From positions 210,334,001 through 210,398,000 of the forward strand of contig CM059582.1 of the NCBI GenBank assembly GCA_030407085.1: a DNA stretch of 64,000 nt, written 5' to 3'. Of the stretch, positions 1 through 13,009 are shown one piece after another. Below the pieces are notes generated by a model. The model did no database searches, had not been told where the DNA came from, and saw only the letters and a list, made by a program, of their open reading frames with translations. The translations under genes were made by a program, and so were the position numbers. The stretch is from Trichopria drosophilae. Lineage: Eukaryota; Arthropoda; Insecta; Hymenoptera; Diapriidae. Position 1 is the stretch's first letter; every line of letters begins with the position of its first letter.

Positions 1-69
1 AAAGAAGATAATGAAGATGGTACTTATATTCCGTCTAAATGGTTAAGCTACTTACGAAATCTCGAGTAA
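1..69 (+). CDS. Possible 3' end of a coding exon cut by the window edge
   Basis: Frame 1 is open from the first base and ends in TAA at 67-69, giving 22 residues with a mixed, protein-like composition (acidic start, then PSKWLSYLRNLE at the end). This is unlike the F/I/N/K-rich noise of the surrounding DNA. The bases that follow look like a 3' UTR, and an AATAAA lies near 291. I do not recognise the protein. It may be the terminal exon of a gene lying to the left, but 22 codons is little to judge by and chance is a real alternative. Confidence 0.35.
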   Translation, partial: KEDNEDGTYIPSKWLSYLRNLE

Positions 70-1068
70 CTGTTTGTAAGAACGTCTGGACGCTGAGCAG
101 ACACCTGGAGTCGCAATAGAGTTTTAAGGCTTAAAATAAAATATTATTCCACCCAACTAGTTAAGAAGATTAGCGAGAATCCAACACTTGTATTGGGTTT
201 TTAAAAATATCGAATATTTTTTAAATAAGGACGCAGGTCCAAAAGAACAACAAAAAACTACATCAGTATAAACTCAATGTAAATTTGCAGAAAATAAATA
301 TAAATTTAATGAATTTCAACATTTTATTAAATTGATGAGAAAGTTGTATGCGCATAGAGTAAAATCGTTAAGTAAAGCGACTATCGATCCCGAGGCCCGT
401 TCATTTGCTCATTCCATTTAATTTCTTAAGCACAAAGTCAATTAGCAGAAATGCCGAAGATTTTCATCCGTTTAATATCCTGCTCAGAAGATTATTCATT
501 CTCTCCATCTGCTCGTGCTAAAAATTCAGACTCGCACAGGACATGAAATCTCTATGGACATGAATTCTCTAGCAAGTGATTCTTGAACAAGGAATTTCTA
601 CTATCAATTGTATTTCCAGTATGAAAGTTTCAGTAATAATAAGCGATATTTTTCGTGTATTATAAATATAGTCTAAATCATTAATGCAATGTATTAAATA
701 CAACAAACAGAATATATTTTGAATATTGCGGCAGTAGCAATAGCCGTTTCAAGAAGCCTTTAAATATCCCGTTATTTCAACGTGATTCTTAATTTTAAGT
801 CGTACTTATTACATGATGGTAAATTTTCAGGAAGTGCATGCAATCAAATATGCTTTCCCTATTTTCATAATTACGCAATATAGTTTTATTAAATAGTATA
901 TGTCTGAAAAAAATCTATTATATTTTTTTATCTGTTAAATTTTTATTATTATTTTTCCTTTTTATCTGTTAATTTAAAAATATATATGTTTATAACTTTG
1001 ATATCTTTCATTTTAACCTTTATTAATCTGTTGTGATATCAGAAGACGGTTCTTAACGAAGGCCTCAG
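70..1068. other. AT-rich non-coding stretch
   Basis: No convincing coding frame or repeat was seen. The left part could be the 3' UTR of whatever ends at base 69 (AATAAA near 291). Confidence 0.5.
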
Positions 1069-1218
1069 CTCAAATTAAATACGTTGAATGACGGCTCTAG
1101 TCCTCGAAACAAAGGAAAACCCCTTCGTATTGATCAAAGTTTAAGTTCGACTAATCGACATCAAATTGCTAAAGCTAAAGAGAAGATAGCTGAATTGCTA
1201 GTGAAAGTTTCTGCCTAA
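1069..1218 (+). CDS. Candidate terminal coding exon, unknown protein
   Basis: A frame is open from 1057 (after a TAA at 1054-1056) to a TAA at 1216-1218. It has no ATG, so it would have to be an internal or terminal exon. A CAG at 1066-1068 could be the splice acceptor, though the tract before it is not pyrimidine-rich. The predicted tail contains IAKAKEKIAELLVKVSA, an Ala/Lys/Glu mix that suggests an amphipathic helix and is unusual for random AT-rich DNA. I recognise no family. It could be a decayed exon or chance. Confidence 0.22.
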   Translation, partial: LKLNTLNDGSSPRNKGKPLRIDQSLSSTNRHQIAKAKEKIAELLVKVSA

Positions 1219-4218
1219 ATAGTAATTTGTGATAGTAAAAGATGAAATACGATAAGAGATCAATGGTGATTTGAAAACAAGACCAATACTAAGACTAAAA
1301 GATCTGGATATTGGTTTTGCATTCGTGATCTTGGTATTATTTTTTAATTTCACATTTTCCTTTTAAAGCTACATTATATAAAGTAGCCGCTCATGAATTA
1401 GTTCTGAGCAGCACATGTGGATATTTCGTTTATATTAATTCTAGAATGTTTAGTTTAATTAATTATAGAATTACTAAATAAGAATTAAATATCGTGTTTA
1501 CTTGTTACTTTTTATAGGTGTCGATTAAAGTAACCAATTAATTATAGAAGGGTACATCTCTTTTCATCTTTCACCCTCGAATTATTCAAGGGTATTCAAC
1601 GAAGATAATAAAAGAAATTAAAAAAATTATTTTTACACTTTCCAAAAATGACATTTGAAACTGATTCCCCCATTGTCTATAACTAACCCTTTTTTGTGAA
1701 TTGCAAGAAGCATTGAAATTTCTACGAAACAAGAAACGTTTGAATTAATTTGTTTTTAAGATTCCTTCTGTTGAGTTGTTTTTCTCGTACATCTTTTACA
1801 TTTCGTTTTCAATATTCATATACGAAGTGATTCTAAGTTGGTGTAACTGCTTTTCGCAGAATCACCGGATCTGTTTTTGAGGATTTGTTATTGAATATAT
1901 ACATTTCGTTTTCGTATGTAATTGGAGCCAAAAGCCATTAATAAGGCTTTACGCTTTAAAAAAATCCGTATAAACAATGCGATGCAAAGAAATTTGATTC
2001 GGCTTCGGACCATAGTAATTAAAAAAAACGCACAATTCCATCTGTATAAAAACAAATAAACACGTCCAACTAAAGTTTGGTGAAGTTTAAAAATGAATTC
2101 TATTGGTTTCCACACTAAATCGGACGTGATTATAATAATATTTGATAAATGTAGAAAATAATGAAATTTGAATAAAGCGGATGTTTCCTACGATCTATCC
2201 CTAATCATTATGACAGCGTTCAAAATGCACTAAAAATATCAATTGTGTCTTATTTATACTAAATTACTCTCAAAAATTTATAAGATTTTGAAAATTCTGA
2301 GTGTCGAAGTAATCAACATAAAATTTATTTAAAGCCTACATTCATTAAAAAGAATATACAGCCGTCGTCGAATAGTTTAACGAAGGATCTCTTTACCCTG
2401 CGCGTAATAATTTGCTATTAATTTTGATAGAGCATTTATCGCCCCTTCCCAAAAGAAATTATTATAAGATAGCGTGATTCTGGCGCAACGGCGGTGTACA
2501 AACTCGTGCAATGGACTAAACACGACTGCACATTTCGTGTTGTAATTCTCTCTTGGAGCACCAACATATATCGTTTAAAAAACGAATTTTTTATTTTTCT
2601 TTAATTTCTATTCATCTTTTTAAATTGAAATAAACTGGACAAAATTATGTCCTCTATATGAAGGAAACAAACCAATTTTTAGACCTGTAAAAAATACACA
2701 AATTACTAATATACTGAAGGCTTCTCTTTTATGTTATTGTAATATCTAACCTAAAATAAGTTTTATAAGACATGCTGTATTATCCAATTCAGAAAAAATG
2801 CGTTGCAATCTTGAAAACTACTCACAACTAGGTTAATTATTGTTTATGAAATTCCAATTGATTTTCAAAACTTTATCTTAAATTATCGTTTAAAATCTTA
2901 ATTGCTGCACGTACTAGAAAGACAATGAATGAATTGTAGCTTATTTTGGGTGAAACTGTGTACTGATTTTTCGAACATTCACTTCCTTTTTTTTTAATTT
3001 AGTACAGGGCGTTTATTGGAATGGTGACTTAAATTTAAAAAATTTTGCATTTACCTGTGATTTTCGCAAAAATATGTGAAAAAACGCATTTTTGGGTCTT
3101 TTGAAAGGTATATTTTACCTGACATTGAAATATCTAAAATGGCGGCTTATTTCAAGAAATTTTGTTTCGAATTGGTATTTGTTTAGAATGCTATTTTTCC
3201 ATACTGCTGAAATTGGAACAGAAAAAAATCCCTCGAAAAAGTAAATTAGGTATATTTGATACGACCTGCGTTTTATTTTAAATTTGTAATATCCGGTGGA
3301 AGTTGCAGATGCAAGAAGGACACTTCAGTACCAAATATATTGGTATGTTTTATTTATACTTGTTTCCTAAAAAAGATAATTTCTGTACTTTTTTTTCTGA
3401 TTATTTTCATCCAAGACAAATTATCAGCCAAAATTATTTGTGTTCGGCTGATGTACCATTGCAATTGAAAAAAAAAAGAATAAATAAATGTGTTATATGC
3501 AGTTAAAGAAAAAATAGAAAAAAATACTTAAAAATTTGACTGTGGTATCTGCAATCAATTGTGGACATAATTTGATGTTTTCTATTTTTGCACGGCATTA
3601 GAAGGAATATTTTTTTTTTATTTTAGTTGGAAAAATTCATATTTTTTACTAACTTATTTTGGTCTGTAACATGTCAACTACTGAAGAGATTGAAAAAACA
3701 TATGTCTATATTTGCTGGGGACTTAATTACCTTTACAAACAAACAAAAAATAAATTTAAAAAATCATATATTGAAAATCTAGCCATAGAAAAAAATGTTG
3801 ACGAGATTTTTTAGTTTTGTAGATCAAAATACACAAGAAAAAAAATACAGCTGACTTATTTCACCTAATTTTTCTCGAAAATACGCCTTGACTGGAAAAT
3901 TCTGCCAATGCCATATTTTTTAGCACCAGAAATACTTTGAAAATATTATTTCGCTTGGAAAATAAAAAGGAGACCAATGTCAGTTTTATAGAAGTGTAAA
4001 CAAAAATTGTAGACGAATGGTAAAGTTCGTGAATTGCGAATAAGTGTAGTAGGTTTCGATTCCTGCGCAAACAGAATTAAAATCAGCAGTTATGGAATAT
4101 TTTTGTGAACGTTCCTTTAATATTTCAAAAGAATATTCCGAACGTCTTATATCAGTACCTAGAATAAAAATATTATATAACCTGGAAATGTTTCAGAGGA
4201 ATATTTCAGAAATATTCA
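1219..4218. other. AT-rich non-coding stretch
   Basis: Both strands hold only short AT-rich frames (for example 1888-2115 minus and 3256-3506 plus) without motifs. Nothing else was recognised. Confidence 0.5.
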
Positions 4219-4848
4219 GGGGAGGGTATACCGACAAAATCAGCTCTATGAAATACACTTTTAACAAATTAGAAAAAATTATGTCTTAGTAATTTTTTAC
4301 GTGGAATTCAGTGGCGCTAAGGGAAAAAGTGTAATAGTATATTACTATCCTAGGTCAGTAAAAAGAAAGTGATAAAGATCACATGAAATTATTGCCCGAG
4401 GCCAAGCCGCGTCTGACAAACATGTGATCTGAGACTTTCTCTTTTATTGGCCAAGGGCTGTATACTATTTTTCTGCTCGACGTAGCCAGACAGCCGTAAC
4501 TTCGTATCACGCAGCCAGCGACCAGGAAGTTGCGGTTTCTGTCCGGAGGGCAGGAAATAATTTATTGTCGAAAACATTGCATTCTTTAAAATCCATGCGT
4601 AATTATTTAGAAAATGAGTTTTTATGTTAATCCGAATTTTTGTTGTTGAATTTTTTAAATTAATTTAGAAACATGTAGAAGCACTTTTTTGAAAAACCAT
4701 TTCTTTTCAAGTTACAATTAAAAAAAATCGTTGTTACATTTTTTATTTTAGCGCCACTGAATTCCATGTAAAAAATTAGTAAAGACATAATTTTTTCAAA
4801 TTATTTAAAAATGTATTTCGTAGAGATTTTGTGGGTATGCCCTCCTCT
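4219..4848. repeat. Foldback (inverted-repeat) element
   Basis: Two ~100-bp arms are reverse complements with some divergence: 4219-4320 and 4748-4848. The outer ends read GGGGAGGGTATACC on the left and its complement on the right. The inner ends both read toward GGCGCTAA. The 430-bp middle includes a GC-richer patch (4389-4560). Such structures are typical of non-autonomous DNA transposons. No transposase is present and target duplications were not resolved. Confidence 0.7.
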
Positions 4849-4923
4849 TAAAGGAATAAAGTGTGCCATTGGATCATTTTACCAAAGTAACTGGGTTCAT
4901 ATTTATGAATTCCATTCAGGATG

Positions 4924-5292
4924 TGGCTGAACCTTTTTTAATTGCGAGTAACTTGCATATCGATTTTTCTAGCTAGAATAGATAATTTGCAATCATACTA
5001 ATATAAAAAGATTAAAATTAAAATATTTGATACGGCCCTTTGTCAAAATTTCGCGAAAAAGTATTAAAAAACGTAGAATGTTGTAGTTCTTTTTATTTCC
5101 TGCGAAAGCTGACCTCTGATCGAAAAATAATGTTGAGGGGGGAGTTGTAGATATTCTATTAAAATTCTATGTTTTTTATATTATTTTTTAAAAAGGGTCC
5201 AATAAAATATTTTAATTTTGTATTATTGTAAATTATCTATTCTAGCTCGAAAATGCCGTATGCATGCACTCGCAATTAAAAGTGGTTTGGCC
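4924..5292. repeat. Second foldback element
   Basis: Arms at about 4924-5036 and 5190-5292 are reverse complements. They share TTTTAATTGCGAGT, then CTAGAATAGATAATTT, then an AAATTAAAATATTT run. The loop is about 150 bp. It is probably a MITE. No target-site duplication was identified. Confidence 0.65.
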
Positions 5293-7714
5293 ACGCCGTG
5301 TTTTTATTATCAATTGCCCATTTTTATAATTTATGACGTAAATTACCTTGTAATTTAGTGCAACAGAATGTTTAAGATTGTTTAAATACATTTAGCGAAT
5401 TCTTTTTCGCTTTCATCTCACGAAAGAATGTTCTTTTTATAAATATCTTTCTGGATAATCTTGCTCGTAAAAAGTGTAAAATAACAGGTATACGCGGGGT
5501 TCTTAGAAATGTCGACTTGACTACGGCAATTGCTCGTGTTATTACACGAACAACGCCGATCGTGAATCCTGAGAGCGAGTTCTTTCAGTCTTAAAAAAGT
5601 TTTCTCAGTTTATAAAATATTTTTCAATTCAGAAATTTCGTGGAATAATTTCGCACTCCATTCTAAAGAAATTTTTTTTAATTACCTTTCACTAGTATCT
5701 AGTTTTTCACTAATGACTAACAACTAAAAACAAAGAAATATTACATAAAGTTCATAATGCGAATACATCTAAGAACGAACAGTATGTTATTTATGTTAAA
5801 AACGTTTGCATAAAACTAAATTTAAAGGGATTTTAGAGCTTCGATTTACACGAAATAATCCTCTACAAAAGAATTTAATATTACGAGGTCACATGCATGG
5901 ATTTCGTTCCCTAAAAATAATTTGTTGGTATGAAGTTTTCGTACATTGCATAATTTTGTTAATTCTGAGTCCGTGCTTCTGCAATTTTAGTGGTATATAA
6001 AGACTTGTTTATACACTTGTTTATGCACGTACATATTCCGCAGAATTATGTCAGAAAAATTCTTTCATATTTGAAATAGCCAGTGTAGATTACAATTACA
6101 GTGCATTTTTTTGTTTATTTGAACGAGTTTAACTTAATAATGGCATCTGTGTGTACTGGCACGACTCAGAATTGTTGATTTTACGAAGTCGGTCAAATGT
6201 TATATGACGAATTTGTCTATTATAATTACAATACAAAAATATTATATAGTTGGTTTCAATTAAAAAAAGTGTCCGGTATTTTTTTCGTAGCTGGTATGCG
6301 CACGGAATTTAAAACCATTTTAATCCATTTTCGCTGGGATCGTAAACTACTACATTACAGAAAGAATATAACCAGCAATAAATTCGGATAGAGAATTGTT
6401 CGTGTATAAATTTATCGCCAAAGTATTAAAATTCCTTTCTCGTATTGTTCGAGTAAAAGGATATCATGTTTAATAAAAATGATATTTTCAGAAAGAAAAA
6501 GATTTGAAAGATATCAATATTAATTTCAGAGCTTTTTTACTTATTGAAAGGAAGTAATTTTTTGTATGCGAAAAAGACTTTCTAACGATAATGTATATTT
6601 TCCCAACGTTTATTCAATTTAGTAAGAGCTATAGGCATGAAGATATCTTTTATTCCGATTTGAAAATAATTATTCGTTATTACGCGTATGTGCGAGTCCT
6701 CGTCCTTTCCATTATATACTCGAATCAAGTAGTCTTATGCGAGTGTTCACCGAGTGCATAATATAATAAAGCTCCATGCTATATAGTAAAAACACTTTAT
6801 GAACTGTACTAAAATTGGTTTAAAATTTCCCCACATATATAGTTTTCAATTTTTTTGTTATTTGAATAAAGAAAACGTATTGCTGGACAGATACTTGTAT
6901 ATTATGCACAATCCTAAAAGCTTTGCAAACAATAAAGTGCTCTTATATATAATACATTTATTATGCATATTAGGAAGAAATTATGAAACGTGAAAGAGTA
7001 AACGAAAATCAAAGGAAAGTCTAAATGTTTCAAACTAAAAAATTCATAATCGACGATTATGCCCGTTAAGAACAAATAGGTAAGCTTAAAACATGAATAA
7101 TAATTGATATATTAAAATATTCCAAATTAAGAAGTAACTATACTTTTTTATTTCTTAAAAAAATTCGTTTTCTAATACATATTACATGCACAAAATATAT
7201 AATAATTTTATATAACAATTCGTAGTGTTTAATTAATCCGAAATTTTTTTAAAAAGTCTTGTTCAACAAATGTAAGGACAAACAAAACAAAAATAAGGAA
7301 TGGGCGCCCACGTGGGTCATTCTGGCAACAGATACAATTAAATACAAGAAAATGCAATTAATTTTTTGTTATTTGTACAGCATAACCTCGGTTTTCTTAC
7401 AATTACGACCTAAAAAGGGAATTTTATGAGCATTTTCATCTTCAAAAATGCATCGGAATGGAGGATGCCCACGAGTAAAGGTCATTTCCGCCCTCCCGAT
7501 GGAACCTCCGAAACCGGAAAATTCGGGTAGAGTACGAGAATTAACACCAAATGGAAAAATCGATTGTTTTATCATCTGGGAAAATTTGAAAAATCGTTGT
7601 CAAAGTCGGGGTAACGAAATTGCAATATGATTCTAATGAGATCGGTAATCAATACTGTAATGAAATTGGTAGTCGAAAAAACACTTCTACCTTAACTCTT
7701 ATGGACCCAATTTG
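5293..7714. other. AT-rich stretch, no gene recognised
   Basis: Only short frames without recognisable motifs occur. The 7448-7630 plus frame has a more balanced composition (…PMEPPKPENSGRVRELTPNG…), but it has no neighbours or splice context that would support it. Confidence 0.45.
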
Positions 7715-8306
7715 TGATGCGAAAGAGGTCTTGGCGATGGCTGAAACCACGAAAGCTCAAAACGTCAAAATAATAAAGTTATACACATAAAAAAAAATTA
7801 TTTTTCATAGAGTGGTTGTGTACCACGCCTAAAATAACACTTTTACAAAAAATCGGTATTTTATGGATTTTTCTGAAAAAACAATTGTTTTAACTTTGGA
7901 AAACATATGACAGATAGTAGAAATTTTCTTTTATTTTGTTATCCTATGTTAAATTTCATTTCCACCCTTAAAATACGAGTGGAAATCGACAGTTTTTCAA
8001 AAATACTATTTTCGATACGAAAAATTGCAAATAAATCAAGTTCTATAAAGAAATAAGAACAGTTTTTCTCTCACATACTAACGACAATGCTTATGACAAA
8101 GTTATAAAATAATGTGTACCCATTATTGATAGTTTTAGGGATGAAGACCGGAAGCCGCAGGGTATTCATTATATTTTTCATTCATTTTAGGTCCCACAAC
8201 CTGTCTATGGTGAAAATGAATTTCTCGTATAAATAACTTGATTATTGTGACATTTTGAGCTGGAGTTTCCGTGGTTTCAGCTATTGCCAAGACATATTTC
8301 GCATCG
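7715..8306. repeat. Foldback element
   Basis: Arms 7715-7820 and 8195-8306 are reverse complements (shared GGCTGAAACCACG; CAAAATGTCA-type; GGTTGTG at the inner ends). They surround about 370 bp of AT-rich DNA. Probably a non-autonomous DNA element. Confidence 0.65.
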
Positions 8307-8959
8307 AAAATACGATTAAATAAAAAGTTACCTTAAAAAAATCGTGTTTTTCTTTTAAATTGAAAAATAGAGGCGGAAGGGGTGGTTTTTTGAACATTTT
8401 CGTGACGGATTCTGAAAGAGCATACTTGAAAATACCCTCCGACAAAATGTTCAAATTTTTTAAAGCATAATAACAAAATTGTCCGGACTTTAGGACACTT
8501 TAAGGACGGTCAATCCCTTTTCCACTATAGAGTTTCTATATTATTTCATTATTGGATAACTTATCGGTTTTAAAACGTTTTTTAAATCGGTTTCTAAGTA
8601 TTCAACGCCTTCAAATCTCGTGAACCAATTCCATTTATATAAATTTGCATTAGTAAATTATTTTTTAGGCTTTTTAATAAAAAACAATTTATATTTTAAT
8701 TGGTACAGGCAAGCATATTAATATAGGGAAACTAAATAGGGAAACTAAATTTTTCTCTTCTAAATAAAAACATCGTTTGTAAAGCTTAGAAAATATTTTC
8801 TAACAACAATCAGAGCGAAATTTCATAAATATTGTAAGTGGTTATTTTTATGAATTTTATACGTTTAAGAGTTTAAATGTTATTTATGCACGTATAAATT
8901 TCAATATCACGAATTTTTGGCACGAGAAATATTTTCGTATAATTTTTAGAAACAGACCA

Positions 8960-9247
8960 ATGAATTCACTATCAGAAGAGATATGTAGCAAATGCATAAC
9001 TGCAATTGCTGCAGTACCAGGGCAATTTAATCACTTATTGTTAGCGATATTTGTTACTGGCATGGTATCTCCATTCGTATACTACTCTATATCTGCGACT
9101 ATTTCAAAATGTCCGCATTATTCGATTGCGGTCTGCCTATCGGAGACTGTTACTACTGGTGCCGTATCGGCTGACCGTAATTGCTTTGGCAAGCTTGATG
9201 GTAATGTTTCAAACAAAAATTGTTTCTTACGAAAATTCAATTTTTAG
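8960..9247 (+). CDS. Small ORF with hydrophobic centre, unknown
   Basis: This is an ATG-started 95-codon frame. It has a Cys-rich start (CSKC near residues 9-12), a hydrophobic stretch at about residues 26-46 that could span a membrane, and further cysteines after it. The composition is richer in Ala, Val, Ser and Thr than nearby random frames. No splice sites or relatives are visible in the window, so this may be a decayed exon or chance. No function is proposed. Confidence 0.2.
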   Translation: MNSLSEEICSKCITAIAAVPGQFNHLLLAIFVTGMVSPFVYYSISATISKCPHYSIAVCLSETVTTGAVSADRNCFGKLDGNVSNKNCFLRKFNF

Positions 9248-9363
9248 AAGATGTTGTGTAGCATTTGTTAAAATGATATATTTTTCTGAGAATTCATTAC
9301 ATTTATTACAACTTTACAAAATCCAATAACCGCAGGTTGCTGCTTCTGCGGAGGTGTAAGATA

Positions 9364-10205
9364 CACGGAAAGGAAGAAACACGACTGAGTCCTGTCTACG
9401 CAGCACTGGTTACTGCGTGGCCGGTTCGCAAATACATTCTATTTCAACTCGCTATAACTCAGTCAATTTTGAGAATTTTGAAACGAATAAAAAATAAAAT
9501 TGTTCATTATAGTTTCCCAGATCTAGTGCACTAAGAAAATGTGATATATCTTAATAAATAAAAAAGTTATTAATTTTTTAATGCAGAACTACGAAATTTG
9601 TGTTTTTATACGTTCAGGCGCTTCGTTTATCGAGCGAATTTCAAGCATCCGAAAACTTTCAGCGAGAAAGTTGTTCATTAAGGTATGAACAAAATTTGTG
9701 AAAAGTTTCAACTCCATTGCATTAATAGTTTAAAAGTAATGAATGTTTAATGTTGGTCGTGGCCTTGCGCGCATCGCCGTGCACACATGACGCGCTGGCC
9801 GTCGGCCGCTACCTATTTTAAACATTCATTAATTTTAAAACTATTAATGAAATTGAGATGAAACTTTCCAGAAAATTTGTTCATACCTTAATGAACAACT
9901 TTCTCGCTGAAAGTTTTCGGATGCTTGAAATTCGCTCGATAAACGAAGCGCCTGAATCTATAAAAACACAAATTTCGCAGTTCTGCATTAAAAAATTAAT
10001 AACTTTTTGATTTATTAAGATATATAATTTTTTCTTTCTGCACTAGATCTGGAAAACTGTAATGAACAATTTCATTTTTTATTCGTTTCAAAATTCTCAA
10101 AATTAACCGAGTTATAGCGAGTTGAAATAAAAAGTATTTGCGAACCGGCCACGCAGTAACCAGTGCTGCGTAGACAGGAGTCGGTCGTGTTTCTTTCTTT
10201 CCGTG
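9364..10205. mobile_element. Large palindromic MITE with TA target duplication
   Basis: Two arms of nearly 390 bp (about 9364-9750 and 9817-10205) form an almost complete palindrome around a GC-rich ~65-bp centre. The ends read CACGGAAAG and CTTTCCGTG, and both are flanked by TA (9362-9363 and 10206-10207), the duplication expected for Tc1/mariner-type insertion. The arms each contain a similar open frame in opposite orientation (9337-9534 plus, 9996-10211 minus), which is simply the repeat read twice. There is no transposase, so it would be mobilised in trans. Confidence 0.8.
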
Positions 10206-10471
10206 TAGCACAAAGTTTATAATGTACTATTAGTTTATTACCATCATAAAATGGTGATAATTGATTTTTTGACCGCGTTATTGGATATTGAACGTTAGAA
10301 AACTTGTGCCTTCAATAAAATAAGTCGGGCGTGATGCATTAGTGCGTTATGTTCAATAGCATAATTACTTTGCTGAAAAAAATTCCTCAATGAATTTGAA
10401 AGATACACTTGGTATAAAAAAGATCTGGTTCAAAAACCATTCTTATGATGCTATTTCTTGACCGCTTTAGA

Positions 10472-11009
10472 TATATATTCGAAATTCATAAGGAGAAATT
10501 CATAGTTTTCTCGCTGAGACGGTCCCAATAAATAAATTTAATACAATTGTTTAATTAAAATACGTTTCGGCATCGTATGCGTGCCTTCTTCAGTTTATTA
10601 AACAGTATAATGTGAGTTTAAAACATTAAAATTGACATATCCCAATTAGATGTACAACTTCCTGTGTTTAATGTTTGTGAGCGGTTCTTAAAGTCTTTGA
10701 AAATGGAACGGTGGATCTTTTTTTGTCCGAATAACTCTCATTTTATTGAGGGTTGATGTCACGTTTTGTGGATGGAATGACAAAAGACTTTAAGAACCGC
10801 TCACAAACATTAAATACAGGAAGTTGTACATCTAATTAGGATATGTCAATTTTAATGTTGTAAACTCACATTATACTATTTAATAAACTGAAGAAGGCAC
10901 GCATACGATGCCGAAAAGTATTTTAATTAAACAATTGTATTAAATTTATTTATTGGGACCGTCTCACCGAGAAAACTATGAATTTCTCCTTATGAATTTC
11001 AAATATATA
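10472..11009. mobile_element. Foldback element with ~225-bp arms
   Basis: Arms 10472-10701 and 10784-11009 are near-perfect reverse complements, with a loop of about 80 bp. The ends read ATATATTCGAAATTCATAAG and the complement of a close variant. An inner block (CGTTTCGGCATCGTATGCGT) is present in both arms. It is probably a non-autonomous DNA transposon. The target duplication cannot be read because the flanks are AT repeats. Confidence 0.75.
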
Positions 11010-12439
11010 ATATACTTGGTATCATTGTAACATATATAGTAAAAAAAAAATTTTTATTTTTCGGTATTGAAATGAAAAACACTGCCATGTTAAAAAATTT
11101 CTGTATTATTGCCGTAGTATTGTAATGTTCCTGCAATATTGCTAAAATATTGTATGCGATCTAAATAACCATCGCAATAAGTATTAAATTTAAACATTTA
11201 AACTATTTTTCGTGATGCTCCGATTACGTAATTACCTATAGCCACTTTAAAACAGTAACTTTTTACAGTCTTTAAAATATTCTTTTACCGTTTGATTGAA
11301 TTTTTTTCCGAACCATGAGAAAGATCCAATTTCCTATCAGAAACAAATTGATTTTGAACTTGATTCTAAAATACGTTTCGGCAAATACCTACTACAATTT
11401 CTTCTGATGAAGGCACAACAGATAATTACGTTGGCAATCTTGGATGTTTCCTTGAATTACAATAGCCGGCTTTATAAATAAAGGTGAAATCTATGATAAT
11501 ACCATTTTCTTGTCATTTCTTTCTCTGAATGTTTTTCTTCGTATTTCATAATGCGCTCTCAATACGAGAGCCTGTACAGAACAAATGAAAAACGAAATAA
11601 CCCATTTTTACTCTAAATGAAAGTACTCTCGTTATTTGCTTACTGGAAGAAGGTAGTAAGAGACTTTTCAAGTTTCCTTTTCGCGTAGATTCTCTTTCAA
11701 AGTAATATTACTATCACAGTAAGAAATCGTTGTAATAAAACCTTAAAAACAACGAGTTAACTACACTACTCTATTCAAACTTGAATAAAATTTACATATC
11801 ACAGATTGTCATTATGGATTTCGCAGGAATGTGAACATTTTTTCAATTAATAAGTTAGGCTTAATTTGGTTTTATCATCATTTTACTAATACGCAATCAG
11901 ACGTTAATGTAATGTCCAGTTTTCATAGGTTTTGAGTCCATTTTTTCGAAACTTCTAATATTGATTTTCACAATTTTTGTTATATGGTCATACTTCGAAA
12001 GTGTAAAATCGACGTATTTTTTTTCCAGAAAATAAAAGATAATAAAAATTAAAATTTTAAGTTTAGATATATTCATTGGCTTGCTAATTTCGTAAATACG
12101 AAGTAATAATGCAGCAGCCATCGATACGCGGAAAATATGCAAGTAATTTAATTTTTTAATGGAAATTTTATATAAAAATGGCGAAATGTTCATTCTTAGC
12201 GAATGAGTGACTTATAAAGAGTAAGAATAAAAATAGTAACTTAATAATATTTATTTTATAAAACTCAAACCAGTTAAAATTATTATGGAAAATTATAAAT
12301 TGATATGTTTAGTTATTGTAGCGATGTAAAAAAATGCGCGTTTAATACTGAACGTAGTTAAGAAAATTGATGTTAAGTTCAATAAAAATCCGTTCTATCA
12401 CTAATAAGAACGGAATTTCCGTAAATCACTACAATTGTC
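11010..12439. other. AT-rich stretch, no gene recognised
   Basis: The minus frame 11897-12193 (98 codons) is Ile/Lys/Asn-rich and has no motif, so I treat it as noise. Nothing else was recognised. Confidence 0.4.
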
Positions 12440-13009
12440 CAGGAGGCTTACATGACAGGGGAGCTTCCATGTCAACGTATTAACCATGTTAACGTAAGAA
12501 CAAAATAAATTTCGGTAAAATGCACTTCAGGCGTAAGAGTTTAATCTTTTCTTTATATTTTAAGATATTACTCGTTTTCTTAACATGCTAAATTAGCTTC
12601 GCAGATATGACAGGAGGCTTACAAGGAACAAACGTACTGGCCTTAGTTCTAACAATATAACCAAATTTGGGTTTAAATTAGTTTTGAAATTACTAACATT
12701 ATACACACAATCCATAGTCTAAAAGTAATCGAAATTATAGAACGATTGTCTGTATCTACATTTATTTTTTTTGTACTAGAAATGGCATGTATTCTGTACT
12801 TACATTTATTTGTTAAAACATGGGGACACATTTTACAAAGCCATAACAATTTTCAGGAACGTTATAGTGAAATTTTCACAGCACTATTTGTTTGTTATAA
12901 GTAAAACAGTTCATGACCACTTTTAAACAAATTTAATCATTCACATGAAAGAGAATGACAGTGATCGAAAACGTATTATTTATACTTGAGGACAGCCAGG
13001 AGGCTTACA
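12440..13009 (+). repeat. Three exact copies of a 13-mer in AT-rich DNA
   Basis: CAGGAGGCTTACA occurs at 12440-12452, 12611-12623 and 12997-13009, all in the same orientation. Copies 1 and 3 extend to the 15-mer CCAGGAGGCTTACAT. The DNA between them is not repeated. The role is unknown. Confidence 0.75.

Noticed and set aside
9337..10211. Two similar ORFs in opposite orientation, considered as a gene pair
   Set aside because: They are the same inverted-repeat arm read on both strands of the palindromic element.
11897..12193. 98-codon minus-strand frame with hydrophobic segments, considered as a chemoreceptor fragment
   Set aside because: Composition is that of random AT-rich DNA; there is no receptor motif, splice site or neighbouring exon.
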